DNA from: Paracoccaceae bacterium
Lineage (GTDB): Bacteria; Pseudomonadota; Alphaproteobacteria; Rhodobacterales; Rhodobacteraceae
NCBI GenBank assembly: GCA_027489375.1
Contig: JAIXZW010000005.1
Span: forward strand, 186,001-250,000
Direction: 5' to 3'
DNA length: 64,000 nucleotides
Position numbers and translations under genes: made by a program. Below are positions 1 through 8,965 of the stretch, piece after piece; position 1 is the stretch's first letter, and every line of letters begins with the position of its first letter. The notes beneath the pieces were generated by a model. That model had not been told where the DNA came from and ran no database searches. It saw only the letters and a program-made list of their open reading frames with translations.

Positions 1-1208
1 CCCCCTTCCGCGCCCTTCTCGGCCACCGCTCCGACACGCACCGTTCCGCGCTGGGGTGGAAGCGCGTGCCTTACCTCTGGTTCGGCTCGCTCTGGCAGAT
101 GGGCGGCCTTGCCGTCATGCCCTTCGCCCTGCTCGTCCTGTCGGGCGACCGTACGTTCGAGGTGCCTTATGCGGGCGAAATCCTCGCCGCCATCGCCTTC
201 CTGATGACGGGCCTCGGCATGCACATGACGCAAACCGCAGGTCTGGCGCTGGCCTCGGACCGCGCGAGCGACGAGACGCGGCCCCGCGTCGTGGCGCTGC
301 TTTACGTGATGAACCTCCTTGGCATGGGGCTTTCGGCCATCATCGTCGGCTGGCTGCTGCGCGACTTCGCCCCCCTGACGCTGGTCAAGGTGGTGCAGGG
401 CTGCGGGCTTGCGACGCTGGTCCTCAACATCATCGCGCTCTGGAAGCAGGAACGCTTCCGCCCGATGACCAAGGACGAACGCGAAGCCCCCCGCCCGAAG
501 TTTTCGGACGCATGGGCCGACCTCATGTCCGGCGGCACCGCAGGGCGGCTGCTCGTCGTCGTGGTGCTCGGCACGCTCGGCTTCAACATGCAGGACGTGC
601 TGCTCGAACCCTATGGCGGCGAGATCCTCGGCCTTTCCGTCTCGCAGACCACGCTCCTGACCGCCATGTCCTCGACCGGCGCGCTTTGCGGCTTCCTCCT
701 TGCGGGGAAATGGCTTGCGCGCGGGATCGACCCCTACCGCATGGCGGCACGCGGCATCCTTGCGGGGATCGCGGCCTTCTCGGCGGTGATCTTTGCGGGT
801 GCGCTCCACTCCACCGCGCTCTTCTTCGCGGGTGCGGGCCTCATCGGCTTCGGCGCGGGGCTTTTCGCCATCTCCACCCTCACCGTCGCCATGACCATGT
901 CGATGGGCGGTCTGGCGGGGGCGGGCATCGCCCTTGGCGCATGGGGGGCGGCGCAGGCCACGGCGCAGGGGCTTTCCATCTTCTTCGGCGGCTCGTTGCG
1001 CGACCTTGTCGGGCATCTGGCCACCCACGGCTGGCTGGGCGCGGGGCTGAACAGCCCCTCGATCGGCTACTCCTTCGTCTACCACCTCGAAATCGGGCTG
1101 CTCTTCGCAACCCTCGCCGTGCTCGGACCCCTCGTCCGCGTCCGGCCCCTGACTGAGACCAAGCCTTCCGGCGATGCGCGTCTTGCCATCGTCGAATTCC
1201 CCACCTGA
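1..1208 (+). CDS. lhaA: LhaA/PucC-family light-harvesting assembly transporter (5' truncated by window)
   Basis: Membrane protein of the BCH/PucC branch of the major facilitator superfamily. Family members help assemble the light-harvesting 1 antenna in the inner membrane. The reading frame is open from base 3, before any start codon, and already reads [20 protein letters not shown], a conserved stretch of the family, so the true start lies left of the window. About 400 codons are visible, with many hydrophobic segments (for example residues following [10 protein letters not shown] and the glycine/alanine-rich helices near the end). It ends 17 bases before puhA, the usual position of lhaA in Rhodobacterales. 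The GTG at 66 is internal and is not the real start. Confidence 0.9.
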   Translation, partial: PFRALLGHRSDTHRSALGWKRVPYLWFGSLWQMGGLAVMPFALLVLSGDRTFEVPYAGEILAAIAFLMTGLGMHMTQTAGLALASDRASDETRPRVVALLYVMNLLGMGLSAIIVGWLLRDFAPLTLVKVVQGCGLATLVLNIIALWKQERFRPMTKDEREAPRPKFSDAWADLMSGGTAGRLLVVVVLGTLGFNMQDVLLEPYGGEILGLSVSQTTLLTAMSSTGALCGFLLAGKWLARGIDPYRMAARGILAGIAAFSAVIFAGALHSTALFFAGAGLIGFGAGLFAISTLTVAMTMSMGGLAGAGIALGAWGAAQATAQGLSIFFGGSLRDLVGHLATHGWLGAGLNSPSIGYSFVYHLEIGLLFATLAVLGPLVRVRPLTETKPSGDARLAIVEFPT

Positions 1209-1225
1209 CACCGGAGGACCCTGAA

Positions 1226-1996
1226 ATGGTTGGTGTGACTTTCTTTGGAAATTTCGACTTGGCGAGCCTTGCCATCTGGCTCTTCTGGGCCTTCTTCGCG
1301 CTGCTCGTCTACTACCTGCAAACCGAAAACATGCGCGAGGGCTACCCCTTGGAAACCGAGGACGGCATGCCCGCCCCGAACCAGGGTCCCTTCCCGGTGC
1401 CGAAGCCGAAAACCTTCCGCCTGCCCTTCGGCAAGGGCGAGGTGACGGTGCCGTCCGCCGCCAATGAAGCGGCCCACCGCCGCACCGACCTGAAACTCGC
1501 GCGCACCGCCGTGTCCGAAGGCTTCCCGCATGCCCCCACGGGCGATGCGATGGCCGATGGTGTCGGCCCCGCCTCCTGGGCGCCCCGCCGCGACGAGCCG
1601 GAACTGGATGGCCACGGCCACGCCAAGATCGTCCCGATGGGACAGGCCAAGGGCTTCGTCGTCAGCGCGGGCCGCGATCCGCGTGGTCTGCCCGTGCAGG
1701 CCGCCGACCTCGAAGTCGTGGGCCGCATCTCGGACATGTGGGTCGACGCCCCCGAACAGCTCGTCCGCTATCTCGAGATCGAGCTGAACGATGGCGGCAA
1801 GCGCCTTGTGCCGATGACGCTCGCCCGCATCTGGCCGGACCGCGTCCGCATCCGCGCCATCGCTTCCGACCGTTTCGCGGGCATCCCGCAGACGAAATCC
1901 CTGACCACCGTGACCAAGCTCGAGGAAGACAAGATCTCGGGCTACGTCGCCGGTGGCTGGATGTATGACGCCGCCAAACGCAAGAGCGGCTTCTGA
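1226..1996 (+). CDS. puhA: Photosynthetic reaction centre H subunit
   Basis: Encodes the 256-residue H subunit, which caps the cytoplasmic face of the type II reaction centre and helps proton uptake to the secondary quinone. One membrane helix lies at about residues 12-33 ([20 protein letters not shown]). A soluble beta-rich domain follows with a PRC-barrel-like core around [14 protein letters not shown]. The length matches the family. The ATG at 1226 has a GGAGG ribosome site 9 bases upstream. It lies between lhaA and puhB, and a strong hairpin after its stop codon probably sets its transcript level apart from the assembly genes downstream. Confidence 0.97.
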   Translation: MVGVTFFGNFDLASLAIWLFWAFFALLVYYLQTENMREGYPLETEDGMPAPNQGPFPVPKPKTFRLPFGKGEVTVPSAANEAAHRRTDLKLARTAVSEGFPHAPTGDAMADGVGPASWAPRRDEPELDGHGHAKIVPMGQAKGFVVSAGRDPRGLPVQAADLEVVGRISDMWVDAPEQLVRYLEIELNDGGKRLVPMTLARIWPDRVRIRAIASDRFAGIPQTKSLTTVTKLEEDKISGYVAGGWMYDAAKRKSGF

Positions 1997-2002
1997 ACCA
2001 AA

Positions 2003-2035
2003 GGGGGGCGGCCTGCGCCCGGGCCGCCCCGTCTT
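2003..2035 (+). terminator. Hairpin between puhA and puhB
   Basis: A 9-base perfect stem, GGGGCGGCC (2005-2013) with GGCCGCCCC (2022-2030), has an 8-base loop and is followed by GTCTT. The T tract is weak, so partial termination or 3' end stabilisation of puhA mRNA is more likely than full termination. Confidence 0.6.
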
Positions 2036-2057
2036 ACCCCAACACGGAGGGTCTGCC

Positions 2058-2693
2058 ATGTCAGACCATGACGATTTCGCCTTCGATGTCGCACCCGGCA
2101 TCCCCGCCCCCCTGCCAAAGGGGGAAAGCATCCTCTGGCAAGGCCGCCCCGCCGCCCTGCCCCTCGCCCGCGAGGCGTGGAAACTGAACTGGGTCCTGGG
2201 CTACATGGCCCTGATCGTGCTGTGGAAAACCGCCAACGGCGCAGTCGAGGGCGGGGCCGTCATGGCCGTGGCCCGTGGCCTGCCCTATGCCATGCTCATG
2301 GCAGCCGCCGCAGGGGTGATCCTGTTTCTTGCATGGGCGCAATCCCGCGCCACGATCTACACCCTCACCACCGCCCGCGTGCTCATGCGGATCGGTGCAC
2401 TTTCGGTGACTTACAACATCCCCTTCACGCAGATCGCCTCGGCCTCGGTCGAAACGAAACGCACCGGAACGGGAACCATCGCGCTGAAAACCCAAGGCGA
2501 CACCCGCCTTGCCTATCTGCAACTCTGGCCCCATGCCCGCCCGTGGCATCTGAAGGAAACGGAACCCGCACTCCGCTGCGTTCCCGATGCCGCCGTGGTC
2601 GCCCGCATCTTGGCCGATGCCGCCGAAACCCGCCTGTCGCAACCCGTGGTGACGCGGGCCGAAGCGGGCCTCGGCGCTGTGGCCGCGGAATAG
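2058..2693 (+). CDS. puhB: Photosynthetic complex assembly protein PuhB
   Basis: A 211-residue inner-membrane protein; PuhB (Orf214 of Rhodobacter capsulatus) is needed for reaction-centre assembly. The N-terminal part is soluble and carries GESILWQGRPA, a motif of bacterial PH-like domains. Two hydrophobic stretches follow (around WVLGYMALIVLWK and AMLMAAAAGVILFLAWA), then a second PH-like half beginning TIYTLTTARVL. The start chosen is the ATG at 2058, with GGAGG 8 bases upstream; this gives the usual length. The frame is open further upstream but would run into puhA. It is followed closely by puhC. Confidence 0.92.
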   Translation: MSDHDDFAFDVAPGIPAPLPKGESILWQGRPAALPLAREAWKLNWVLGYMALIVLWKTANGAVEGGAVMAVARGLPYAMLMAAAAGVILFLAWAQSRATIYTLTTARVLMRIGALSVTYNIPFTQIASASVETKRTGTGTIALKTQGDTRLAYLQLWPHARPWHLKETEPALRCVPDAAVVARILADAAETRLSQPVVTRAEAGLGAVAAE

Positions 2694-2704
2694 GGGGGCT
2701 GATC

Positions 2705-3163
2705 ATGCACAGCACACACAGCCCGAACCGCGAAAAGGAAATGATCCCGCGCACCCTGCTTCTCGGCATGGCGGCACTGGCGCTTTCCTCGCTCGCCCTC
2801 GTCAGCTACTCGGTCGCAACGGGCCGCGCCCATGTCGGCGTTCCCGCCACGGCGCAAGTCATCGCATCGTCTCCCATCATCCTCGAAGGGCTGACGGCGC
2901 AGGCGGTCATCGTGAAACGCCCCGACGGCACGGTCCTTGCCGACCTGCCCCACGGCGGCTTCATCACCGTGATCCAGAACGGCATGGCCCGCGAACGGCT
3001 CGTCCACAATGTCGAGGGCAATCCCCCGATCAACATCGTCCAATACGACAACGGCCGCCTCGTGGCCGAAGACCCCGCCACAGGCTGGAGCGCCGAGCTT
3101 TACGCCTTTGGCTCTGACAATCGCGCCGCCTTCGAGCGGCTCTTGCAGCAATCGGGGGAATGA
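2705..3163 (+). CDS. puhC: Photosynthetic complex assembly protein PuhC
   Basis: A 152-residue protein with one N-terminal membrane anchor (about residues 15-38, RTLLLGMAALALSSLALVSY) and a periplasmic domain. PuhC (Orf162b) is needed for normal levels of reaction centre and LH1. The ATG at 2705 lies 11 bases after the puhB stop. The periplasmic part has the family-like segment around TVLADLPHGGFITVIQNG. It overlaps the next gene by an ATGA junction, so translation is probably coupled. Confidence 0.9.
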   Translation: MHSTHSPNREKEMIPRTLLLGMAALALSSLALVSYSVATGRAHVGVPATAQVIASSPIILEGLTAQAVIVKRPDGTVLADLPHGGFITVIQNGMARERLVHNVEGNPPINIVQYDNGRLVAEDPATGWSAELYAFGSDNRAAFERLLQQSGE

Positions 3164-3462
3164 CCATGCCGCTCTTTACCCGCACCCGCGAAGACGTGCC
3201 TTGCACGGTCGAAATCAGCCACCGCTTCGAAGCCCTCCACGCCCATGTCCGTTTCAACAACGGCGCGGTCGTCCATCCCGGCGACGAAGTCCTCGTCCAC
3301 GGTGCCCCCGTCATGGCACCCTATGGCGAGGTCGTGGTCGAAGACCGCACCGCCACCATCACCCGCGCCAGCGCCATCGAACGCCTCTGGACCCGCCTCA
3401 CCGGCGATCTGGACTTCATGGAACTGTGCGAATTCTCCTTCTCGGAAGAGGTGACGCTATGA
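3160..3462 (+). CDS. puhD: Small photosynthesis-cluster protein, probable PuhD
   Basis: A 100-residue soluble protein between puhC and acsF. It starts in an ATGA overlap with puhC (an alternative ATG is at 3166) and ends in an ATGA overlap with acsF. No catalytic motif is visible. The centre (VVHPGDEVLVHGAPVM) looks like a short beta-barrel segment. The name rests on position: Rhodobacterales clusters carry a small puhD-type gene here. Its role, probably in assembly of the photosynthetic complex, is inferred from neighbours. Confidence 0.7.
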   Translation: MTMPLFTRTREDVPCTVEISHRFEALHAHVRFNNGAVVHPGDEVLVHGAPVMAPYGEVVVEDRTATITRASAIERLWTRLTGDLDFMELCEFSFSEEVTL

Positions 3463-4553
3463 ACGTCCACGCCACGACCCACGACGAGCTTCATTCGGAA
3501 ATGGCCGAAGCCTTCGACACAACCGCGATGGCCACCGAAACCACGCTGCTCAACCCGCGCTTCTACACCACCGACTTCGACGAGATGGACAAGATCGACG
3601 TCTCCCCCGTGCGCGAGGAATGGGACAAGCTGCTCGCCCAGATGAAATCCGACCCGAACAAGGGCCATTTCAAGAAAAACGCCGATTGGGACGACGTCGA
3701 CTGGAAAGGCATGGACCCCGCGCTCCGCGTGGAATTCATCGACTTTCTGGTGTCCTCCTGCACCGCCGAGTTTTCGGGCTGCGTTCTCTACAAGGAAATG
3801 AAGCGCCGCGGCACCAACCCCGACATCTGCGAGCTGTTCAGCTACATGTCGCGGGACGAGGCACGCCACGCGGGCTTCATCAACGACGCCCTGCGCGAAG
3901 CGGGCGTTGCGGTGAACCTCGGCTTCCTGACCAAGGCCAAGAAATACACCTACTTCCGGCCGAAGTTCATCTACTACGCCACGTATCTGTCGGAAAAGAT
4001 CGGCTACGCGCGCTACATCACCATCTTCCGCCACCTCGAAGCGCACCCCGAGCACCGCTTCCACCCCATTTTCAAATGGTTCCGTGAATGGTGCAACGAC
4101 GAGTTCAGCCACGGCGAGGCCTTCGCGCTTCTCATGCGCACCGACCCCGCGCTGACCACCAGCTTCGCCAACAAGCTCTGGATCCGCTTCTTCCTGACGG
4201 CGGTCTACTCGACCATGTGGGTGCGCGACCACGCGCGGGTGGATTTCCACCACCACCTCGGCGTCGACATCGACTGGTATGACCAAGAGGTCTACCGCAA
4301 GACCTCCGCCATCGCGCGGCAGGTCTTTCCGGTCGAACTCGACATCGACCACCCGCGCTGGCTTCCGGGCCTGCGGGCGATGGACGCCGCCATGCGCGAC
4401 ATGGACAAGGCAAAACGCAAGGGCGGCCTTTCGGGCTGGCTTGCGCACAAAACCGCATCGGCCCGCGCAATGCTGGCCTTTGCCGGTCTCTATCTGATCC
4501 CGGTCATCAAGACGACACCGCCCGCTTCCGTGCGGATGGAGCCGACATATTGA
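3459..4553 (+). CDS. acsF: Aerobic Mg-protoporphyrin IX monomethyl ester (oxidative) cyclase
   Basis: Oxygen-dependent diiron enzyme that forms the isocyclic ring E of bacteriochlorophyll. The 364-residue product shows ferritin-like diiron ligands: the glutamate in AEFSGCVLYKEM, the MSRDEARHAGF motif, and a second pair around EWCNDEFSHGEAF. The start is the ATG overlapping the puhD stop (ATGA); the longer open frame upstream lies inside puhC and puhD. Its presence indicates that pigment is made in the presence of oxygen. Confidence 0.96.
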   Translation: MNVHATTHDELHSEMAEAFDTTAMATETTLLNPRFYTTDFDEMDKIDVSPVREEWDKLLAQMKSDPNKGHFKKNADWDDVDWKGMDPALRVEFIDFLVSSCTAEFSGCVLYKEMKRRGTNPDICELFSYMSRDEARHAGFINDALREAGVAVNLGFLTKAKKYTYFRPKFIYYATYLSEKIGYARYITIFRHLEAHPEHRFHPIFKWFREWCNDEFSHGEAFALLMRTDPALTTSFANKLWIRFFLTAVYSTMWVRDHARVDFHHHLGVDIDWYDQEVYRKTSAIARQVFPVELDIDHPRWLPGLRAMDAAMRDMDKAKRKGGLSGWLAHKTASARAMLAFAGLYLIPVIKTTPPASVRMEPTY

Positions 4554-4650
4554 CCAGTGATCGACATATCGCCGTGCAAACGGTGATTGCGACGGCGGGA
4601 TGGGCGCGTCCTACCGTCCGGCGCGGCTCCCCTTTCGGGGGGGGCCGCGT

Positions 4651-5478
4651 ATGACCAATCCGTGGCTTGCCGCACTCTCCGCGCTGTTCCTCTGGTGGTT
4701 CTCCACCGGCATCATCATCTGGCGCGTCAAGCGGGCCGACCATCAGGGACGCGACGCGCACCTGTGGTCCACCATCCTCGGCCTGCCGCTGGTGGTGGGG
4801 GGCGCGGTCGTGTTCCGCAACGTGCTCGACGACGACAGCGCGACGGGGGCCTATCTCGGCTTCCTCTCGGCGCTTGCCATCTGGGGCTGGATCGAACTCG
4901 CCTTCCTGTCAGGCATCGTCGCAGGGCCGAACACCGCGCCCTGCCCGCCCCGCGCCGGAACCTTCGAACGCTTCCTCCGCGCCTGCGGTACGATCCTGTG
5001 GCACGAACTCCTGCTCATGGCGACACTCGGCGTCATGGCCATCGTGACCGAAGGGCATTCCAACATCTTCGGCCTCTGGACCTTCGTCATCCTCTTCTTC
5101 GCGCGCATCTCGGCCAAGCTGAACCTCTTCTTCGGTGTGCCGCGCATCCACACCGAATTCCTGCCAAAGACGCTCGCGCACCTGCCCAGCCACTTCCGCA
5201 AGGCCCCCATGAACGCGGGCTTCCCGCTGTCGGTCTCGGCGCTCACCTTCGCCGTGGCCTGCTTTCTGGAACGCACCGTCTCGGCCCCCACGACGGGCCA
5301 CCTCATCGGCTTCACGCTTCTTTCTGCCCTGAGCCTGCTTGCCCTGCTCGAGCACTGGTTCATGGTCCTTCCCCTTCCCGACCAGAAACTCTGGCGCTGG
5401 ATGATCCCCCAGCCGCCCGGACCCCAGTCTGTAACCACGCCAGTCACCGACACGGCCCTGACCAACAGAAAGCACTGA
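4651..5478 (+). CDS. puhE: Photosynthetic complex assembly protein PuhE
   Basis: A 275-residue polytopic membrane protein with about seven hydrophobic helices and few charged residues. It begins [20 protein letters not shown]. PuhE (Orf274 of R. capsulatus) modulates bacteriochlorophyll supply to reaction centres. The ATG at 4651 is chosen because it follows a run of G and gives the expected length and a membrane-embedded start; an in-frame ATG at 4600 would add 17 residues of unlikely composition. The 97 bases after acsF hold no other gene. It ends 1 base before hemA, in one operon. Confidence 0.9.
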   Translation: MTNPWLAALSALFLWWFSTGIIIWRVKRADHQGRDAHLWSTILGLPLVVGGAVVFRNVLDDDSATGAYLGFLSALAIWGWIELAFLSGIVAGPNTAPCPPRAGTFERFLRACGTILWHELLLMATLGVMAIVTEGHSNIFGLWTFVILFFARISAKLNLFFGVPRIHTEFLPKTLAHLPSHFRKAPMNAGFPLSVSALTFAVACFLERTVSAPTTGHLIGFTLLSALSLLALLEHWFMVLPLPDQKLWRWMIPQPPGPQSVTTPVTDTALTNRKH

Positions 5479-5479
5479 C

Positions 5480-6691
5480 ATGGATTTCGACGCCCACTTC
5501 CGCGGCCAACTCGACGCCCTTAAGGCCGAAGGCAACTACCGCGTCTTCGCCGAGATGGAGCGCCGCTGCGGCACCTTCCCCCGCGCCGCCAACCACAAGG
5601 ACGGCAAGGTGCGCGAAGTCACCGTCTGGTGCTCGAACGACTACCTCGGCATGGGCCAGCACGCCGATGTCGTCTCGGCGATGGTCCACGCGGTGCAGAC
5701 CTGCGGCACGGGCGCGGGTGGCACGCGCAACATCTCGGGGACCAACCACCACCACCTGATCCTCGAACGCGAACTCGCAGACCTGCACGGCAAGGAAGCG
5801 GCGCTGCTCTTCACCTCGGGCTACGTCTCGAACTGGGCCGCGCTCTCCACCCTCGGTGCCAAGATCCCCAATGCCGTGATCCTGTCGGACGAAGGCAACC
5901 ACGCCTCGATGATCGAAGGCATCCGCCACTCCCGCGCCGACAAGGTGCTGTGGAAACACAACGACTGGCGCGACCTCGACCGCAAGCTGCATGCCGTCGG
6001 CGACCGGCCCAAGATCGTGGCCTTCGAATCCGTCTATTCGATGGACGGCGACATCGCCCCCATCCGTGAAATCGTCGAGGTCTGCGAAGCCCACGGCGCG
6101 CTCTCCTATATCGACGAGGTCCATGCCGTCGGCATGTATGGCCCGCGCGGTGGCGGCGTGTCGGAACAGCGCGGCCTCGCCCATCGCATCGACCTGATCG
6201 AAGGCACGCTGGGCAAGGCGTTCGGCTGCGTCGGCGGCTACATCACCGGCTCCGCGCCGCTCTGCGACTTCATCCGCAGCTTCGCATCGGGCTTCATCTT
6301 CACCACCGCCCTGCCCCCCGCCGTGGCCGCAGCCGCCACCGCCTCCATCCGCCACCTCAAAGGCTCGGACGATGAACGCCTCGCCCAGCGCGCGAACGTG
6401 GCCAAACTCCGCGCCCGCCTCGACCGCGCGGGCATCCCGCACATGGCCAACGACAGCCACATCATCCCCGTGATGATCGGCGATCCGGTCAAATGCCGCA
6501 TGATCTCGGACATCCTGATGGACGACTGGGGCATCTACGTCCAACCCATCAACTACCCCACCGTCCCCAAGGGAACCGAGCGCCTGCGCATCACCCCCGG
6601 CCCGCTCCATTCCGACGCCGATATCGACCACCTCGTCACCGCCCTCACCGCCCTCTGGCAGCGCTGCGCCGTCAGCCACGCCGTGGCCTGA
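5480..6691 (+). CDS. hemA: 5-aminolevulinate synthase
   Basis: PLP enzyme joining glycine and succinyl-CoA, the first step of tetrapyrrole synthesis in alphaproteobacteria. The 403-residue protein has the family marks in order: [26 protein letters not shown], the FTSGYVSN segment, [26 protein letters not shown], and the PLP lysine in EGTLGKAFG. The ATG at 5480 follows the puhE stop by one base, so haem and bacteriochlorophyll precursor supply is tied to the photosynthesis operon. A second synthase (hemT) could exist elsewhere; it is not in this window. Confidence 0.97.
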   Translation: MDFDAHFRGQLDALKAEGNYRVFAEMERRCGTFPRAANHKDGKVREVTVWCSNDYLGMGQHADVVSAMVHAVQTCGTGAGGTRNISGTNHHHLILERELADLHGKEAALLFTSGYVSNWAALSTLGAKIPNAVILSDEGNHASMIEGIRHSRADKVLWKHNDWRDLDRKLHAVGDRPKIVAFESVYSMDGDIAPIREIVEVCEAHGALSYIDEVHAVGMYGPRGGGVSEQRGLAHRIDLIEGTLGKAFGCVGGYITGSAPLCDFIRSFASGFIFTTALPPAVAAAATASIRHLKGSDDERLAQRANVAKLRARLDRAGIPHMANDSHIIPVMIGDPVKCRMISDILMDDWGIYVQPINYPTVPKGTERLRITPGPLHSDADIDHLVTALTALWQRCAVSHAVA

Positions 6692-6816
6692 CGATCACGA
6701 GGATTTGCACTGGATAGACGCATCAGATCGGCGCAAAACTTCCGCTTACGACCTCTTGTCAACGCGCCCGACAGAACCACCATAAGATCGCCAATAACCC
6801 GTTGGGAGGACCAACC

Positions 6817-7245
6817 TTGAAACTGACCCTGACCGCAATTGCCCTCGCCGCCCTCTCCGCCGCCCCCGCGCTTGCCGCAGGCGATGTCGAAGCCGGCAAG
6901 AAAGTCTTCAACCAGTGCCAGACCTGCCACTCGGCGGTCGCTCCCGATGGAACCGTCGTCGCGGGCAAAGGCTCCAAGACCGGCCCGAACCTCTACGGCG
7001 TCGTGGGCCGCGCCGCCGCCAGCTACCCCGAATTCAAATACGGTGACGGCATCAAGGAACTGGGTGCGACCGGCTACGTCTGGACCGAAGAGGATCTCGC
7101 CGTCTACGTGCAGGACCCGACCAAGTTCCTCGACGAAAAGACCGGCGACAAGAAAGCCAAGTCGAAGATGATGTTCAAACTGAAAAAGGCCGAAGACGCC
7201 GCCAACGTGGCAGCCTTCCTCGCCTCGCTGGCTCCGGCCCAGTAA
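6817..7245 (+). CDS. cycA: Cytochrome c2 precursor
   Basis: Periplasmic electron carrier between cytochrome bc1 and the photosynthetic reaction centre, and in respiration. A Sec signal peptide (LTLTAIALAALSAAPALA) is cut before AGDVEAGKK. The haem c motif is CQTCH, and the sixth ligand is a Met in KSKMMFKLKK near the C terminus. The start is best placed at the TTG at 6817, because GGGAGGA lies 6 bases before it; a TTG at 6802 lies upstream of that ribosome site. It has its own 125-base upstream region after hemA and ends at a strong terminator. Confidence 0.95.
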   Translation: MKLTLTAIALAALSAAPALAAGDVEAGKKVFNQCQTCHSAVAPDGTVVAGKGSKTGPNLYGVVGRAAASYPEFKYGDGIKELGATGYVWTEEDLAVYVQDPTKFLDEKTGDKKAKSKMMFKLKKAEDAANVAAFLASLAPAQ

Positions 7246-7268
7246 GCACCTCCGTTGCACGACGGACA

Positions 7269-7302
7269 AAGGGGTCGCCGCAAGGCGGCCCCTTCTGCTT
7301 TT
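7269..7302 (+). terminator. Rho-independent terminator of cycA
   Basis: An 11-base stem (AAGGGGTCGCC at 7269-7279 with GGCGGCCCCTT at 7284-7294, one G-T pair) has a GCAA tetraloop and is followed by CTGCTTTT. Confidence 0.85.
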
Positions 7303-7340
7303 CCGCGGCGCCCGCCGCAGCCCCCTGCCGCAACCCGCCA

Positions 7341-7497
7341 AAGGGGGGCCGTCTGCCCCCCTCGCCGCCTTGGGGGCGGCTCACCCCCCGAGGATATTTT
7401 TCCAGTGTGAAAGGGAAAGACCCCCCTCTCCCCGTTTCACCTTGCCCAAATACTCCGGGGGGAGTCTCGCTTGCGAGACGGGGGGCTGGCCCCCCGC
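7341..7497. repeat. Composite intergenic element, copy 1 (both arms)
   Basis: Between the convergent ends of cycA and urtE. Outer hairpins of G6/C6 type flank two inverted arms: CCCCCCGAGGATATTTTTCC at 7384 and the opposing TTGCCCAAATACTCCGGGG near 7443. GTGAAAG and TTTCAC between them also pair. The same layout recurs in ten other places in the window. Confidence 0.85.
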
Positions 7498-7526
7498 CAC
7501 CGCCCGCAACCGCGCAACCCTTCCGG

Positions 7527-8222
7527 TCAGACCGAAACCGTCTGCCGCAGCACATCCTGCGACAGTTCCGCCTTGGTCCCCGACAGCGCCACCGCCCCGC
7601 GTTTGAGGACGTAGAAACTGTCCGCCAAACCATAGGCAAAGTCGAAATACTGCTCGACCAGCACGATCGCCATATCCCCCTTGCCGCGCAGGTAGGAAAT
7701 CACCCGACCGATCTGCTGGATGATATTGGGCTGTATGCCTTCGGTCGGTTCGTCCAGAAGCAGCACGCGGGGCTTCATGATCATTGCCCGCGCGATGGCG
7801 AGTTGCTGTTGCTGGCCGCCCGAAAGATCGCCCCCGCGGCGGTGGCCCATGTCTTTCAGAACGGGGAATAGATCGTAGATTTCCTGCGGTATCCGGTGCT
7901 CGGACTTGGGCAGCAGGGCAAAGGCCGTCTCCATATTCTCCGTCACCGTCAGAAGGGGAAAGATCATCCGCCCCTGCGGCACCACGGCAAGGCCGCGCTT
8001 CGCCATCCCCTGCGGCGGCAGCTTCGGCACCTCCTCGCCGCCCAGAAACACCTGCCCGCCCGACCGCGGATGCGTCCCCGCCAGCGCCTTGAGCAGGCTC
8101 GTCTTGCCCACTCCGTTGGTGCCCATGACGCAAGTCACCTCGCCCGCCCTCGCCACCATGTCGATGCCGTAAAGGATTTGCGACCCGCCGTAATGCAGCG
8201 TCAAAGCTTTGGTTTCCAGCAT
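7527..8222 (-). CDS. urtE: Urea ABC transporter ATP-binding protein UrtE
   Basis: A 231-residue LivF-type ATPase and the last gene of urtABCDE. Walker A is GTNGVGKTS, the signature is LSGGQQQQLAIARAM, and Walker B is VLLLDEPTEGIQP. It powers high-affinity urea uptake together with UrtD. The start ATG at 8222 overlaps the urtD stop (ATGA). The EGIQP tail after Walker B and the position beside urtD favour UrtE over a branched-chain amino acid system. The operon ends at an intergenic hairpin element. Confidence 0.95.
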   Translation of the reverse strand: MLETKALTLHYGGSQILYGIDMVARAGEVTCVMGTNGVGKTSLLKALAGTHPRSGGQVFLGGEEVPKLPPQGMAKRGLAVVPQGRMIFPLLTVTENMETAFALLPKSEHRIPQEIYDLFPVLKDMGHRRGGDLSGGQQQQLAIARAMIMKPRVLLLDEPTEGIQPNIIQQIGRVISYLRGKGDMAIVLVEQYFDFAYGLADSFYVLKRGAVALSGTKAELSQDVLRQTVSV

Positions 8223-8965
8223 CAGCCCCGCCCCAGATAGACGTCGATCACCTGTTGGTTCTTCGTGACATGGTCGAGCGACCCTTCCGCCAGAACCGCC
8301 CCCTCGTGCAGCACCGTCACCTTGCAGTCGAGGCGGCGCACGAACTCCATGTCATGCTCCACCACCACCACGGCGCGGGTCTTGGCCATCTCGACCAAAA
8401 GCCGCGTCGTATGTTCCCGCTCGGCCAGCGTCATGCCGGCGGCAGGCTCGTCGACCAGCAGCAAGCGCGGCTCCTGCGCCAGCAGCATCCCGATCTCCAA
8501 CCACTGCTTCTGCCCGTGGGACAGCTCGCCCGCCTTGCGCGGCAGGGCATCGGCCAGCCCCACCTCGCCGGCCAGCGCCGCCACCCTGTCACGATCCGCC
8601 TGCCCCTCGCGCCAGAAGAGCACGCGCCACGGGCTGCGCCCCGCCTTCAGCGCCATGATCAGGTTTTCATGCACCGTCTGGTCCTCGAACACCGTGGGCC
8701 GCTGGAACTTGCGCCCCACCCCCGCCCGCGCGATCTGCGCTTCGGACAGGGACAAAAGCGACACCGCCCGCTCGCCGAAGGTGACGGTCCCGCTGTCGGG
8801 CCGCGTCTTGCCCGTGACGATGTCCATGAAGGTGGTCTTGCCCGCCCCGTTCGGCCCGATGATGGCGCGCAACTCTGCCGCACCGATGGTGAAGGACAGG
8901 TTGTTGATGGCGCGGAACCCGTCGAAACTGACCGACACGCCCGAAACTTCCAGCAAAGCGCTCAT
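8222..8965 (-). CDS. urtD: Urea ABC transporter ATP-binding protein UrtD
   Basis: A 247-residue LivG-type ATPase partnered with UrtE. Walker A is GPNGAGKTTF, the signature is LSHGQKQWLEIGMLL (the H in place of G and KQWLEIGM are typical of UrtD), and Walker B is LLLVDEPAAGMT. The start ATG overlaps the urtC stop and the stop overlaps the urtE start, so the three genes are translationally coupled. Confidence 0.95.
   Translation of the reverse strand: MSALLEVSGVSVSFDGFRAINNLSFTIGAAELRAIIGPNGAGKTTFMDIVTGKTRPDSGTVTFGERAVSLLSLSEAQIARAGVGRKFQRPTVFEDQTVHENLIMALKAGRSPWRVLFWREGQADRDRVAALAGEVGLADALPRKAGELSHGQKQWLEIGMLLAQEPRLLLVDEPAAGMTLAEREHTTRLLVEMAKTRAVVVVEHDMEFVRRLDCKVTVLHEGAVLAEGSLDHVTKNQQVIDVYLGRG

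Noticed and set aside
66..1208. Start of the LhaA gene at GTG 66
   Set aside because: Conserved family sequence is already present before this codon, from base 3; the gene begins outside the window.
6757..6773. Possible PpsR/CrtJ box (TGT-N-ACA) upstream of cycA
   Set aside because: Spacing is 11 bases between TGT and ACA, whereas the known site is TGT-N12-ACA. Kept only as a near miss.
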